This document shows, piece after piece, positions 22,430-34,229 of a stretch of 64,000 nucleotides of DNA. Each line of letters starts with the position of its first letter. The stretch's first letter is position 1. Source of the DNA: Blastomyces gilchristii SLH14081. Lineage: Eukaryota > Ascomycota > Eurotiomycetes > Onygenales > Ajellomycetaceae. The position numbers and the translations under genes were made by a program. The stretch lies in contig NW_003101648.1 of the NCBI RefSeq assembly GCF_000003855.2, forward strand, positions 101,344 to 165,343, in the 5' to 3' direction. The notes under the pieces are model-generated. The model was not told the DNA's origin. It searched no databases and was given only the letters and a program-made list of their open reading frames with translations.

Positions 22430-25400
22430 TATGATCAGCTACAGTCTTATCACTTATTAAAGTGTGATATTTATCTGATTTCTTCATTTCTTTTTATTCT
22501 TTTCTTATAATTGTGAAAAGATTGGAATAAGTGAGATCATCTGATTTGTAAGTGTCTATGATTTCTCTTACTTTGTGAGACTTTTCAATTATAAGCTTCT
22601 TCTTTTTCAATGCTGATAATAGTGCTGTGAATAACTATAATTTACTCAAGTCTTGCATCTTTGCTTTCATAAGTCATGAATCATTTATTAAGTTATATAA
22701 GACTCATTCCTCTGATTCTTTCAATGCATATGTTCTCAGAGAATGTGATTTGAGTATTTTATATAACTCAAATCATCTAGATTGAAACTTCTCAGAACTC
22801 TCATTATATATGAGAACTCACATTCTCATCTTAAGACTTGATTTCTTAACTAGTGAGTCTTGTATTCTTTTCAATTGAATTACTCACTTCAGGAGTAACT
22901 TGTTAGCTTTTGCACATATGTGACTGATCTCTTTCAATCTTGATTCTGTGTCTGCAACTGTTGTATCTACAACTGCTACTGCTGTATCTGTAACTACTGT
23001 TTCTACTGTGTCTGCAATTGCTGTTCTCTCTTCCACCTTTTCTGAAGCATTCTCTGGGATGCGCGGATGCAATCCATACAACAGGTAAAATGGTGAATAC
23101 TTGAAGACTGCATGCTGTCAAATCTGCATGATCAATAACATCTGTCTGAGATATTTATTTCATAGTCTCATAGACTTGCTCACTAGATATTTCATCAGTA
23201 TGTTGTCTAAGATTTCATTCAAGTATTTCATATTTCTGTTTATTTGTGAATGATATGATATTGTTCTACAATATCTTGTCTGTAACTGACTTATAAAATG
23301 TCTTATCACTTCTTCTACAAGATTCACACTGTTATCAGTCAGAATCTCATGTGATATTTCATAGTTGATATAGATCTCATTATATAGAAACTTCACTATT
23401 ATCTTCTCTATCACCTCTGAAACTGCTTTCATGACTGATCAGTCAGTAGTATAATTAATAGCAGTGATTATTCATTGATTTTCATTTGATGTTTATAGTA
23501 ATATGTCTATGAGATTCACTTCTCATTGTTTGAACAGTTGTATTATACACTTCATCTGATATTGTACTTTCTCATGTTCTAATCCTTTCTTAGATTCTTT
23601 CACAATCTGATAATTCAGACACTTGTGAGTGTATATCTGAATGTTCTCAGTCATGCTTGATCAGTATACTCTTAGTTCAAGTACACTTATAAGTTCAGAG
23701 CTTTCTAAGTGACTGAATTCCTTGTGCATACAAGTCATCAAGTCACATCTAAATAAATGTTCTAAATAGAGAGCTTTCACATATTCTAGATCATAATAAA
23801 GCATAACATCATTTTTCAATTTCCTCAGCTTGAAGTTCAGAAGCATTTCTTCTACTACTTTCACAAGATGCTTATCATCTGATATCTTGCTGTTCTCTAA
23901 GCAAGAGATTATTATATTCACTCATTCTGATTCCTTGCACTCTCTCAGCATATTTAATATGAACTTTTCTTATATCTGATTCATAGAATCTTCACTTATA
24001 AAATCAGGTCTGCAACTGATTACATCAGATATCACAGTGTCTGATCTCTTTCAGTATTTAATATGAAGATTATACACTTGAAACTCTGAGATTCAACATG
24101 CTAAGTATTTGAAAGGTTTTATTATTAATTATAGATAGATGAGACTTTCATAATTTATGATCATCATTGTTGTATGTCTGTTATCAATATATCTATCTCA
24201 TAATATCAGTATATGCTTGATTGCTAGTAATTTCTTTTCATACACTGAATAATTGAGCTCAGTGTCTGATAGTTTTCTATCATTGTATATCACTGAGTGT
24301 AGCTTGCTATTCTTATTCATCTGTAGAAGAGCATCTCTAATAGCTCATTCAGATGCATTTATCTTGATATAGAAAGGTTTATCATAATCTGATTAAATAA
24401 GCACTGAGAATATTATTATATGTTCTCTCAGTGTAAGAAAAGTCTCTTCATACACAGCATTTCAGATAATTGTATGAAACTTCTTCTTTCACAGATTCTT
24501 ATCTGTTTCTCTTAAGAGATCTGAGAGTGATGCAGATATTCATATGAAATTCTTGATAAATCTGTGATAATATGAGATTAACTTAAGAAACTGTTATATA
24601 TAGTATACATTTCTTAGCTGCAGCTAATTCACTATAACATTCAATTTCTTCAGAATGAGATATATACAGTCATCACTCACTACATGTTCTATAAACTTCA
24701 ACTCTTTTATTTCAAACACATACTTTATTACTTTGATATAGAGCTTATACTCTGCTAGAGTTGTAAGCACTTTATTAAGATACTTCAGATATTCATTATA
24801 TAAGTTTGAAAAGACTAGAATGTCATTGAGATATATGAGATATGAGATTTCATTCTGTTTATGAAGAATTGTATTCATTATTATTTGAAAGATGATAGAT
24901 ACATTTATTAGACTGAATAACATTATCAGAAATTTGAACTTTCTTCATTATATATTAATCATAGTTCACAGGACTGACAGTTTATTTACATGAATCTGTC
25001 AATATTCTGAGAGAAAATCAATCTTTAATAGATATCAGATGTTTTCAACTGTATTCAACTGTTGTTGAATTCATGACAATGAATATTTATTCTCAATCAT
25101 AAGCTTGTTAAGTGCTTAATAATTAATACATATTCATCACTTCTTATCTGTCTTTTTCATGAATAGAACTGAAAAGCCTCACATGTTTGATGAGAATTGT
25201 ATAAGACCATGTTTTAGAAGGTCTGTGATCTGACACTTCTGTTCTTTGAGATATGTTTGTAACAGAGAGTATACATTCTGAATGACTGATTTTACATCTC
25301 TCATGTCAATCTCATGTATAAATTCTCATTCTGATGACAATTCTGATAGAAGATCTGTTTGAAAGATCTTTTCATACTTCTTCAGAAGCTTCTTCATATA

Positions 25401-26250
25401 CTTGTCCTTCTGTATATTCTTTATCTTAGTTTTCTTCACTTTCAGATTCTGTATGACATACAGAATGCTTTCAGATGAGGTCTTATAAATTATTCTCTTT
25501 ACTTATTAATGCATAAGCAGATTTAATTCTTCTATATCAGAGATATGAAATATCCTTCTCATATCAGTTGATAGAATTGTATGAACTGTTTTCTTTCTAT
25601 CAGTTAACTGCATATGATATGTACATCATTGAATCTGCAGATTGAATCTTTGAAATCAATTAAGTCTGAGAATAAGATTGTATTTTACATTCTACAGCTC
25701 TCACACTCAAATATAGCAAGATTATTCTCTGAAGTGTAAGAAAACTCTTACTCTTACAGATGATATTAAATATCAGTTATCAGATAATCTTATATATTGA
25801 AGATTCTGTACTTAACAGATCTCTTTCAGTCTTCAGATTATATAATTATCAATATATTATGTAGAAGCTTCTGTATCTGTTAATACTTTTACAGTCATCT
25901 CTTAATTCTTACTCAAGTGTCTCTTATACATTAACATTTTAAGTCTCAAGGTATTGAGATAAGTGTCTGCTTCATCATTCTCATCTGCATCTCATTTGAA
26001 AGTCTGCTTTCTCTTAATATTCACAGGATTCAGAGAATTATCTAATGCAGACATCTCTTTCACTTCAAAGACTTTTCATAGAATATCAGTAAATGTCTTC
26101 AAGCTCACTGATTCTGCTAGTTTTTTAACTCTCTTGCTTCTCTTGACTGTGTATACTGTGTGTAATCTTTTGTATCATGATTTTAGCATCTGTAGTTGAA
26201 GCAAGCTCAATGCTTACAATATCAAGATTTTCACTCAGAGGATTTCTTTT
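22430..26250 (-). pseudogene. Gypsy-2 pol: protease, RT, RNase H, integrase
   Basis: Read leftwards with TGA as former Trp. The protease core is DTEASTYYID (DTGAS in active enzymes) near 25870. The RT has KIDFLSEYWQI near 25000 and the palm YLNDILVFS near 24820 (YLDD expected). RNase H has KINASEWAIRDALLQ near 24340. The integrase has an HHCC-type zinc finger near 23680-23580 (last Cys changed to Tyr), the TDN catalytic motif near 23330, and PFYLLYGLHPRIP near 23065. A basic C-terminal tail has RWFELYKI near 22770, and its frame can be followed to about 22430. The protein would copy the RNA and insert the cDNA, but many stops and the mutated catalytic residues make it inactive. Confidence 0.87.
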
Positions 26251-27806
26251 TCAGAGAATTCAGTGCTTTAGCAATGATATTTAAATCTAGATTTATCACA
26301 TCTGAGTGTGTGACTTGTGTTATAGAAGTCTGATTATCTGTTCTTCACTGAGATATACTTGATTGCAGTATTGTCTATTATAATTGACTTACTTATTTCT
26401 GTACAATGAGAATATTATATGCTTTCTTCATTATATCTGACTGTGAGATTAAGCATTTTCATTCTACTCTCAACTCAGGTGTAAGATCATGAATGAAGAT
26501 CTGTAAACAGAAAGATGTTAAAAGCTCTTCATTTAATGTAAGATAGTGTAAGCTGAAGTGTGTAAAGTATAATATAAGATTACTCACTTATCTACACTCA
26601 GTGAAGCATTCATAATACTTATCTTATATATTCACTTTCTCAAAGTTATATAAGATTCATTTGAAAAACTCATTTTATATTTATAAGAATGAATATTACT
26701 CTGAGTCTGTAAGATTCATTTTTTTATCAGTTATTTATAATGACTTCACTTTTTTATATAGAAATACAGTAGATCTTAAGACTTGTTAAAATTCTGTTAA
26801 CTATCTGTCTATAAGTTTATATTCAATTCAATAATATAATTGTATCTGATTTAGTCAGCTGATTACAGTATTATTTTTTTAATTATTATTAAAGCTTAGT
26901 GGCTTCAGCAGATCTCTCAGCTTGATATATTTCATACTCAGATTCTCATTCTGCACAGCAGTCTCTGATGATATGTACACTTCTGAAGAGATTATGAATA
27001 ATTGTGATGAAATCTTCAGATTCAGTGTAATTATCTATCTGTGTAAATATTCAATCTCTCACTGCAGATCTAAGATCTGGTTTTCTCTATTCTTATTAAT
27101 AATGATAATTGCATCAGTGAAGCTCTTCATAGTAAATACTTGATTCACAGTGAATATCAATTGTTGTTTGACTTTCACCTCAGTCTCTCACTGCATATGC
27201 AAGGCCTTGATCTCATTTAGAATTCTCATACATGTACAGAGCTTTGATTCTGATTCAGCAGTTTCAGCTACTTTTCTTACTGCTTTGAGTAAATTCTCTG
27301 AGAGGTTCTGTATATCTTTCAGTTCAGATAGCAGAGAAGAGTGTTATTCATATTAACTAGAAAAGATATTCATTTTAGTGATTTCTTATTGATCATACAA
27401 TGTCTATTGTTATATTGCTATTATTATATTACTATATCATTATATCACTATATTGTTATATGATTTCTGTTGTCATTGTACAACTCTGATGATAGTCATT
27501 CTTCTCTTTTTATTCTTCTTTTGAGTAGAAAGCAGACTTCTTTGAATTCTGTTCACTGCTCTCATTCTCTTTCTCATATCTCATCTGTTCATGTATCATA
27601 CATGGCATTCATCTGAATGAGAAGTTTTCCCTCTACAAGCAAAGCAGTATCAATCAGATACTCTTTCACTCACTGCTCTTCATATGCTATCTTTTGAGAT
27701 ATTCTAGAACCACACTGACATGATAACTATAAATTACTTTGTAGATGAAATTATCACATTCTGAAGAAGTCTGCACTTCTCACCAGTTTTTAGACATGCT
27801 ATCAGA
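26250..27806 (-). pseudogene. Gypsy-2 gag region, degenerate
   Basis: This stretch lies between the 5' LTR (right) and the protease (left), where gag must be. I see only short open pieces on the minus strand and no clear zinc knuckle. Plus-strand frames here (25963, 26922, 27150) are shadows. The assignment is by position only. Confidence 0.5.
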
Positions 27807-27973
27807 TGTGATTCAAAGGTTGCTTCAGTCAGTGTATGATTACAGGTGTACGCCGGCTTCTTATATATCATACACTAAATTAATTAGTGGCCGCTATGGC
27901 CCCTTTACATTTGTAAGCAAGTTCAGAAGCGGCCGCGTTATTATCCGATGGTCGTACGTTCTTCCGAACTACA
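27807..27973 (-). repeat. 5' LTR of Gypsy-2
   Basis: 167 bp and GC-richer than the body, keeping AGAAGCGGCCGCG and CGATGGTCGTACG. It is less mutated than the 19683 copy. Confidence 0.92.
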
Positions 27974-27977
27974 ATAA

Positions 27978-29692
27978 AACTGAGTTAATTTATTTCTTTT
28001 CTAGATTCAATGAGAAAGAACTATCTCTAACTCTTTTAAATAGATAGATTAAACCCAGTGTAAATATCAAATGATTAGAAGTATGATTAAACTCCAAGTT
28101 GAATTTTAAATATCATATTCAACAAAGAACTGTCAAGGCAGAAAGACTATTGAATAACATAATCAGACTATCAAATACAGAGAGAGGTCTATTCTTTCAG
28201 GCTATGAGACAGTTATATATAGCCTGTATTACATCAGTAGCTGATTATGAAGTTCAAGTTTAATGAAATAATCAAGAGAATTTCACTGAACTCTTTGAAA
28301 GTCTGTAAAACAGAGTCTTGAAAGCATTTCAAATCATCTTCTATTAAAGCAATGAAAATTGAAGCTTCAATTTCTTCTTCTACTATTAGATTTGAAAAGG
28401 CCTGTATGAACTATGCTCTGAGAGTTATAAAGATGAGCTCAAATCATATAATCAGAGAAAGAGTCTCTTCTTCATTTTCATCAATTAACTCTGAAAATGA
28501 ACTGAATTGAAATAGGTTTCTTGATTGAAATAAAAATAATTCTTCAAAAAAAATGCCTTCTCAACTGTATAGACTATACTCTCTGATTAAAAATTAATTT
28601 TCTTCTTTAAATATTGAAAAAGTTGATCATGAGAAGTTATCTCTCTGAAGAGAAAAGCTTGAATCTCTTATAGACTTATAAATAAGTGAACTATCAAAAG
28701 AGAAAGAATATGAACAGCATTTGAAGAGAATTTCTATAATTAATATAAAAGACTCTATTCTGATTTATTCAGATGACTTAAAAAATGAGAATTTGAATAG
28801 ATTAAGCACAGGTATTGCTTATTCTGAAGATAATATTAATTTTATCTCAGATTTCTGAAATTTAGACTGTGAATCTGAAGGCTTTGATGCTGAACTATTT
28901 ATAATAGTGAAAGCTTTCAAACTCATTAAAATAAAATCTTATAAAAGAGGAAATAGTTTGAAAGAGATATGAATATTCTCTGATAGTCAAGCTGCTTTAA
29001 AGAGACTTAGAAATAGTCAGATTTATAATGATTAAATGAATCTTGAACTGATCTTAAACTCTGTTTTGAAAATTCAAAAGAGAAGAATATTAAAGCTAAT
29101 AATTCATCTACACTGAGTTCCTGCTCATATGAATATTCATGATAATGAATTGACTGATTCAGCTGTAAAAAAGAGTGCAGAATTAAGCAGATCTATTCAA
29201 AAAATTATGTCCTGATCTTTTATAAAGAGAAAAATAAAAGAATCTTGTTTAGACAAGTGAAATGAAAGCTGGCAGAAATAAAAGAAGAGTGTACATTATT
29301 CAAGATGTGAAATAAAACCCAAGTGAAAATCTTGTTCAATTAAATGTAAAAAGAAAATATTCTCATCTATAATACAGCTGAAACTAGAACATGACTATTT
29401 GAAATCTTATATACAAAGATTTGATGATAGATTTGACTCAATAGAATGCTCATTCTGCAATGTAAATGAAAATCCTGAGTATATTGTAATGCACTGTGCA
29501 TTATACAACAGTCTCAGAGTCAGATTGAAAGAGAAGTATAATCTAAATCAATTAAATATGAGATTCTTATTCTCAACTGAGACAGGAATTAAATACTTAA
29601 TAGACTTTCTATCAGAAACTCAAGCAGCTACAAGAAAATGACTAAATTCAGAATTATCTGAATATGAAGAGAAGAAAATCAATCAGATATAG
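27978..29692 (+). pseudogene. LINE-a ORF2, C-terminal part with RNase H and CCHC finger
   Basis: Continuation of ORF2 after Gypsy-2. The RNase H domain spans about 28800-29190, with FSDSQAAL near 28977 and HWVPAHMNIHDNELTDSAVKKSA near 29110-29180. The C-terminal finger CSFCNVNENPEYIVMHC is at about 29447-29500, inside an 80-codon open piece (29399-29641). The TAG at 29690 closes the frame. RNase H removes the RNA strand during target-primed reverse transcription, and the finger helps bind nucleic acid. The most conserved part is nearly intact apart from TGA-for-Trp. Confidence 0.87.
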
Positions 29693-29982
29693 TCTGTTAA
29701 AACAGCTATATACTATCTTTTAATAATTTGTTTTGTTACAGTCTCTCTTTACTTTATCTTTTTCTTTCAATTCCTTTCTATCTATCTATTTAATATATCT
29801 ATCTTTAAAACTGTGTTCTCTTTTCCTTTGTCATGATATTGTCAAATGATTTCAAAGTATCAGAAGATGTTAAAACACTGCAATTTGTAAACAGTTTTTA
29901 TATTCTGAGCTGAAATTTTCTGATTTTGCATATCTGAAATTGATGAATGTATAATAGTTAACTTTACAGATATAGGAAAAAC

Positions 29983-30037
29983 CCTGAGAACTAAAAGTTC
30001 TCAGGTAGATGTCATAGTCTCTGACTGCATACATCTA
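29983..30037 (+). other. Two consecutive 3'-UTR hairpins of LINE-a
   Basis: Hairpin 1 is CCTGAGAACT, loop AAA, AGTTCTCAGG (29983-30005), ten perfect pairs. Hairpin 2 is TAGATGT ... ACATCTA (30006-30037) with an inner AGTC/GACT stem. Both are exactly conserved in LINE-b (49596-49650, minus). The (TAA)n tail follows within 10 bases. 3' stem-loops next to short-repeat tails are the RT recognition signal in some LINEs (UnaL2 type); that role is inferred here. Confidence 0.8.
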
Positions 30038-30043
30038 TAATTG

Positions 30044-30067
30044 AAGAATAATAATAATAATAATAAT
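30044..30067 (+). repeat. (AAT)n tail of LINE-a
   Basis: About eight AAT/TAA units directly before the target duplication at 30068. The same tail, as (ATT)n, starts LINE-b at 49565. Confidence 0.92.
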
Positions 30068-30080
30068 AAGCATCTCAATC

Positions 30081-32375
30081 TCAAATACTGTGTTCACATT
30101 CCAGGACTTCAAAGATGAATTCAGTCATGTGAATCTAAAGCTCAACAACAAGCTCATGAGAGCCTCAAATTATAACACTTGATGTAGAGAAGTCTTAGCT
30201 AAGGCTATTCTTCTTCAAGTCAGTAATATTTTAAGAAATTATGAAGAGAAACTGAATCCTTCTTTCATCACTGATGAAGCAAAGATTTGATGATATAAGA
30301 AGATCAAGATGTGAGAATATATATGAAATAACCTAAAGACAGACTCTCAGACTCTAGTTCAATTCAAACTTGAGTAAGTAAATGATAAGAATTTAACAAG
30401 AATGAATAGAGTATTCACTCTCTGAGATGCTCTGAAGTTAGAGTATCAACTTCACTGAGCAGACCTACAGACACAACTATATATCAAAATCATCTCAATT
30501 AGCATTGATCAATATGAAAAAGATGTCATCAAATACACGAAAGTATGACATCAAACTCTCAATTAGATAAATTCACATGAATGAAATCTATCTAATACAT
30601 TTCTTACACAGCAATTTATTGACAGGCTTAAGACATATATTCAATTCTATATTCAATCTCAACTGAAGGCTCTAAGACAGAATCATTCAAAGACTGAAAT
30701 TCTCATTATCAATCTGAATGAGCTGATCGATGACTTGATCTGTTATAAGATATTTATGAAGACTGATAATAAGAGGAACAAGATGTTATGAGCCGATAAA
30801 AAGAATCATAAGAAGAATGATAAAAAGAATGAGAAGAATGATGAGAAAAAGAACAAGAAGAACTCTATAAATACTTCAAACTCAACTAGTCTCAATTTCT
30901 TCAGATTCTCAAATTCTAATTTCAGTGACTACACAGGCATCCCTAAGTGCATGTTCTGCAATAAAATAGATCATCAAGTTGTCAAATGCCGCTTCAAGAA
31001 TTGAGATAAGCAAGAGCAAGAATTCAAGAACAAGTTTCAATCCTTTTACAACTGACTTCAGTGAAAAAATAGCTAAGTGATTATTCACAATAATGAAACC
31101 ACTGTTGATTTTCCTAGCAGTGCTAAGAACCTGAGTGTGATGATAACAGATTTTAACTGATATCTTAACACAGGAGTCAGTTTTCATATAACTAATAATC
31201 ATAATAATCTTCACCTCACAAGAATTCTGAAGAATGAAGAAGTAAGAGCAGCTCAAGGCATCAACAGAGTGATGTTAGTTCCTGAGATGATGAGTGAATT
31301 GATCATCTCAATGAATGATCAAGTTCTGCAACTTAAAGCTGTCTGTTGAATGACTGAGACTAGTTACAATCTTATCAGTTTCAGTCAGCTAATTGCTGAT
31401 GAATTCAATATTCAAACTCTTTGAGATGAATGAGATGTTATCATGAGTTTTGAGATAGTTGATCAAATGAGTGAACACTTCTATATAATAATCTCAGACA
31501 TGAATATCTTCTCTATTCATGAAATCAAGAAGGCAGCTCTGACTATAATGGATAAATGTATAACCTCAATCTACAAGGACACCTTATTTGTCTGGCATGT
31601 TAGACTAGGCTATCTTAATGTGGATAATATTCTTCAACTTGTCAAGAACTCAAGAATGAGTATTCAAATCAGAGAGGGCACAGAGCTCTCATTTTATGAG
31701 ACCTGCAAGCTCATTAAAGTCTGTAAGAAGATATTACAAGTTCTCATGCCTAGAGCAGAAATTCACGGCCAAAGACTACACTTCAACCTCGTGAGTGAAG
31801 AAGAGTTGTTTGAGAATATTGACAATTTTCCTTCATTAATTCAAGGTCTCAAATATCTGCTACTTATGATTGATGATGCTACTTGCTACAAGATCTTCTA
31901 TTTTCTCAAGAGCAAGAGCCAGCTCTCAGATTTTATTAACTTCCATCTTCAGCAGTTGTCTAATATGAGTATCAAGATAGTTACAGCCTGTTCAGATGAT
32001 GCACAGGAAATCTGTGACCAGAAAACACAGACAGTTCTCATCAAGTTTAGAATTGTATGAGAATCTACAGAACTCTACACTTCTCACTAGAATAGAGTAT
32101 CTGAGTGTGGTATACAGAACATCATAATGAAGGCAAGAACTCAAATAATTCAGGCAGAATTGTTCATAGAACTATGAGTGAAGCAAGTCTGCACTGCAAC
32201 TTTGATGTCAAATATAACATTAACAAGAGCTCAATTATTTTCAGAACTAGTTCTCAAGAATAGAATCTCTCTTATAATGCTGTTTAAGACCTGAGAGAAT
32301 AAGCCTTACTCGTGTCTGCAAGCTCTGCAGGTGATTGACTCTTCATGCTATATTCTCAAGAAAGGCTCTCACAAG
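30081..32375 (+). pseudogene. copia gag end, protease and integrase N-terminal part
   Basis: Continues the frame of 13837-14304. The gag body is followed by a Lys/Asn-rich stretch (30740-30870) and the zinc knuckle CMFCNKIDHQVVKC (30948-30989), which has all four ligands. The protease motif WYLNTGVS (31157-31180) has Asn for the catalytic Asp. The pre-integrase zinc-binding motif HVRLGY is near 31594, and the integrase core has MIDDATCYK near 31868-31894. The 205-codon piece 31443-32060 has no stop at all, so this is the best preserved coding stretch of the TE block. The frame is cut by hAT-D at 32375 and resumes at 38244. Confidence 0.9.
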
Positions 32376-32739
32376 TAGACTGACCGTGTGACCGTGTCTG
32401 AGATCAGGATTAAACTTTACAGTTGTCATGTTGCCTAAAAGCATTACTTCTGATCATGATTTGTGTTCATTACATTGATCTCAAATTCTGTTATTTCAAA
32501 TATTAAAGATTTCAGATTCACTTTTCAAATAAAAATCTAGTCTCAGATAAAGAATATGTTTGAATTCTTAGTCACATTTTCATTCTGATCTCATTATTGA
32601 AAATGGTATTAAATGAGACTATGAAATCATTTCTCACTTACATAATATTATAACATAGTGCTCATTTGTTGAAAATTTAACAGAGAGTGTTATCAAATAT
32701 CATTACTTTTCTAAACACAGATTATAATTAATATCATTT

Positions 32740-32814
32740 TAATTAAAAAAAAAAATGTAAAATATAAAAAATAATAAAAAAATAAAAAACAAAACAACAA
32801 GAAAAAATCACAAC

Positions 32815-32846
<32 letters not shown>

Positions 32847-32955
32847 GAAAAAGAGAAGAGAAAGAAAAAAAGAGATAGAAAGAGAAAGAAAAATAAAAAA
32901 AAAAAAAAAAGAAAAGAAAAAGAAAAAAATAAAAAACAAAAACAAAAAAAAATCA
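32740..32955. repeat. A-rich homopurine tract of hAT-D
   Basis: About 215 bases of A with scattered G. The Phe-rich minus-strand frame over it (32711-32962) is a translation artefact. Its position is conserved in all hAT copies here. Confidence 0.9.
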
Positions 32956-34046
32956 AGATCATAGAGTCACAGCACTCTTAAAATACTCACTTCTCAGAGT
33001 CTTTACAATGTTTATTATCAATCATGTATCTCTCACAGTGAGAGTAACACAGTTATAATGAGTCATTGTCTTAATATTATCTAACAAATAATCAGTATAT
33101 ATCTATATAAATGTGAATAATTAGAAAATATACACTTAAAAAGTATGATCAGGGTGAACTCTGCTGTCACTTGAATAACATCAAGAACAGAATACTGAAA
33201 TTGATAATTCTTCTCATCAATTTCACAGACAAGGTGTGTAAAGATGATCTTGAGAAATATAAAATTCTCTGACTTCTGATAGAAACAGATCTCACAGAGA
33301 GACTCTATTTTCATTATATTAGAGACTAAGTGTTATTAAAAAGTGTTACTTCAATGCATATACACTTACTGCAGTAATTCACTCTCTGTACATGTGACTG
33401 AGAGTTACAGCTTTTTCACACTGCATGGCTCTCTCTGAGATGCTGCTGTCAGTTTGCAACTCATACAGTCTCTCAGTTCAGCATGTGCTGCATATATACA
33501 GCTCTGCATGCTGGGGCCATGTTGATTATTATGGCCTGGCATGATACTTGCTTTTCATGAGCCATGTTTCATTTGATGAAGGAGAGAGAGAGATGCAACT
33601 GCTGTTTTATTTAAGAGAAAGTGAGTAATTGAATCTGTAGAAGATAATTTGATTTCTTCTATATTTGAAATTTAATTAGTCTATACTCTTTAATTTGAGA
33701 GTTTCTGAGAGTGTTTTAATAGTTTTCATATCAGCTTGAAATTAGTGATTGATTGAAGAAGAGAAAAGAGAGAAGAAAGAAATAAGAATAACTTATCTTT
33801 ATAATATGAAAACAAAGAATTGCTGTAATCATTTATTCTAGCAATAAAGATCTGTTTTCTACATGTATCTCTGATACAGATTATATAATAACTGTATACA
33901 AAGAATATCAACAGTGCATGTATTGAATGAAGATGATGTTACTATACAACACTGTAGCTGTTTCTGTACATTGCTGAAAGCTGTTAATATTTTCTTTGAG
34001 TCTCTTTATATTTGATAAGTCAGTAATATATTTCAATGCACTCTCT

Positions 34047-34160
34047 CTTTCATCATCATTATTATTATCATTATCATCATTATCATCATCACTATCATTA
34101 TTATCATTATTATTATCATCATCATCATCATTATCATCATTATTATTATCATTATTATAT
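34047..34160. repeat. ATT/ATC microsatellite of hAT-D
   Basis: Imperfect ATT/ATC trinucleotide run, at the same relative place as in hAT-A, B (twice, about 5002-5142 and 6160-6297) and F (about 58738-58870). Confidence 0.9.
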
Positions 34161-34229
34161 CATTTCTGATCATCTCTTCTGCCTTCATCTCTCTTCAATA
34201 CTCACTGAAATCAATTATATTATCTCTCT

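Larger units (their letters stand above)
19683..27973 (-). mobile_element. Ty3/gypsy retrotransposon Gypsy-2, complete with both LTRs
   Basis: 8291 bp with 167-bp LTRs at 19683-19849 and 27807-27973, inserted in the RT region of LINE-a. ATAA flanks both sides (19679-19682 and 27974-27977); LINE-b has the empty site around 51668-51680. Minus orientation is shown by pol and by the purine tract next to the 3' LTR (plus-strand TCCTCTCTC at 19850). The domain order on the minus strand, protease, RT, RNase H, integrase, is that of Ty3/gypsy. It belongs to a different family from Gypsy-1/3. About 2.5 kb lies between the integrase end and the 3' LTR and reads on the opposite strand. Confidence 0.93.
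14305..30067 (+). mobile_element. Tad1-type LINE copy a, interrupted by Gypsy-2
   Basis: Flanked by a 13-bp target duplication AAGCATCTCAATC (14292-14304 and 30068-30080) and ending in an (AAT)n tail. Without Gypsy-2 it is about 7.47 kb. Order: 5' leader with two 155-bp units and a hairpin array, ORF1 with gag-like CCHC knuckles, ORF2 with apurinic-type endonuclease, reverse transcriptase, RNase H and a C-terminal CCHC finger, then a short 3' UTR with two hairpins. The RNase H after RT and the knuckle-bearing ORF1 fit the fungal Tad1 clade. It begins at GGTGGGATTATCCCC and lacks about 170 bp present at the 5' end of LINE-b, so it is slightly 5'-truncated or a variant. Confidence 0.93.
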
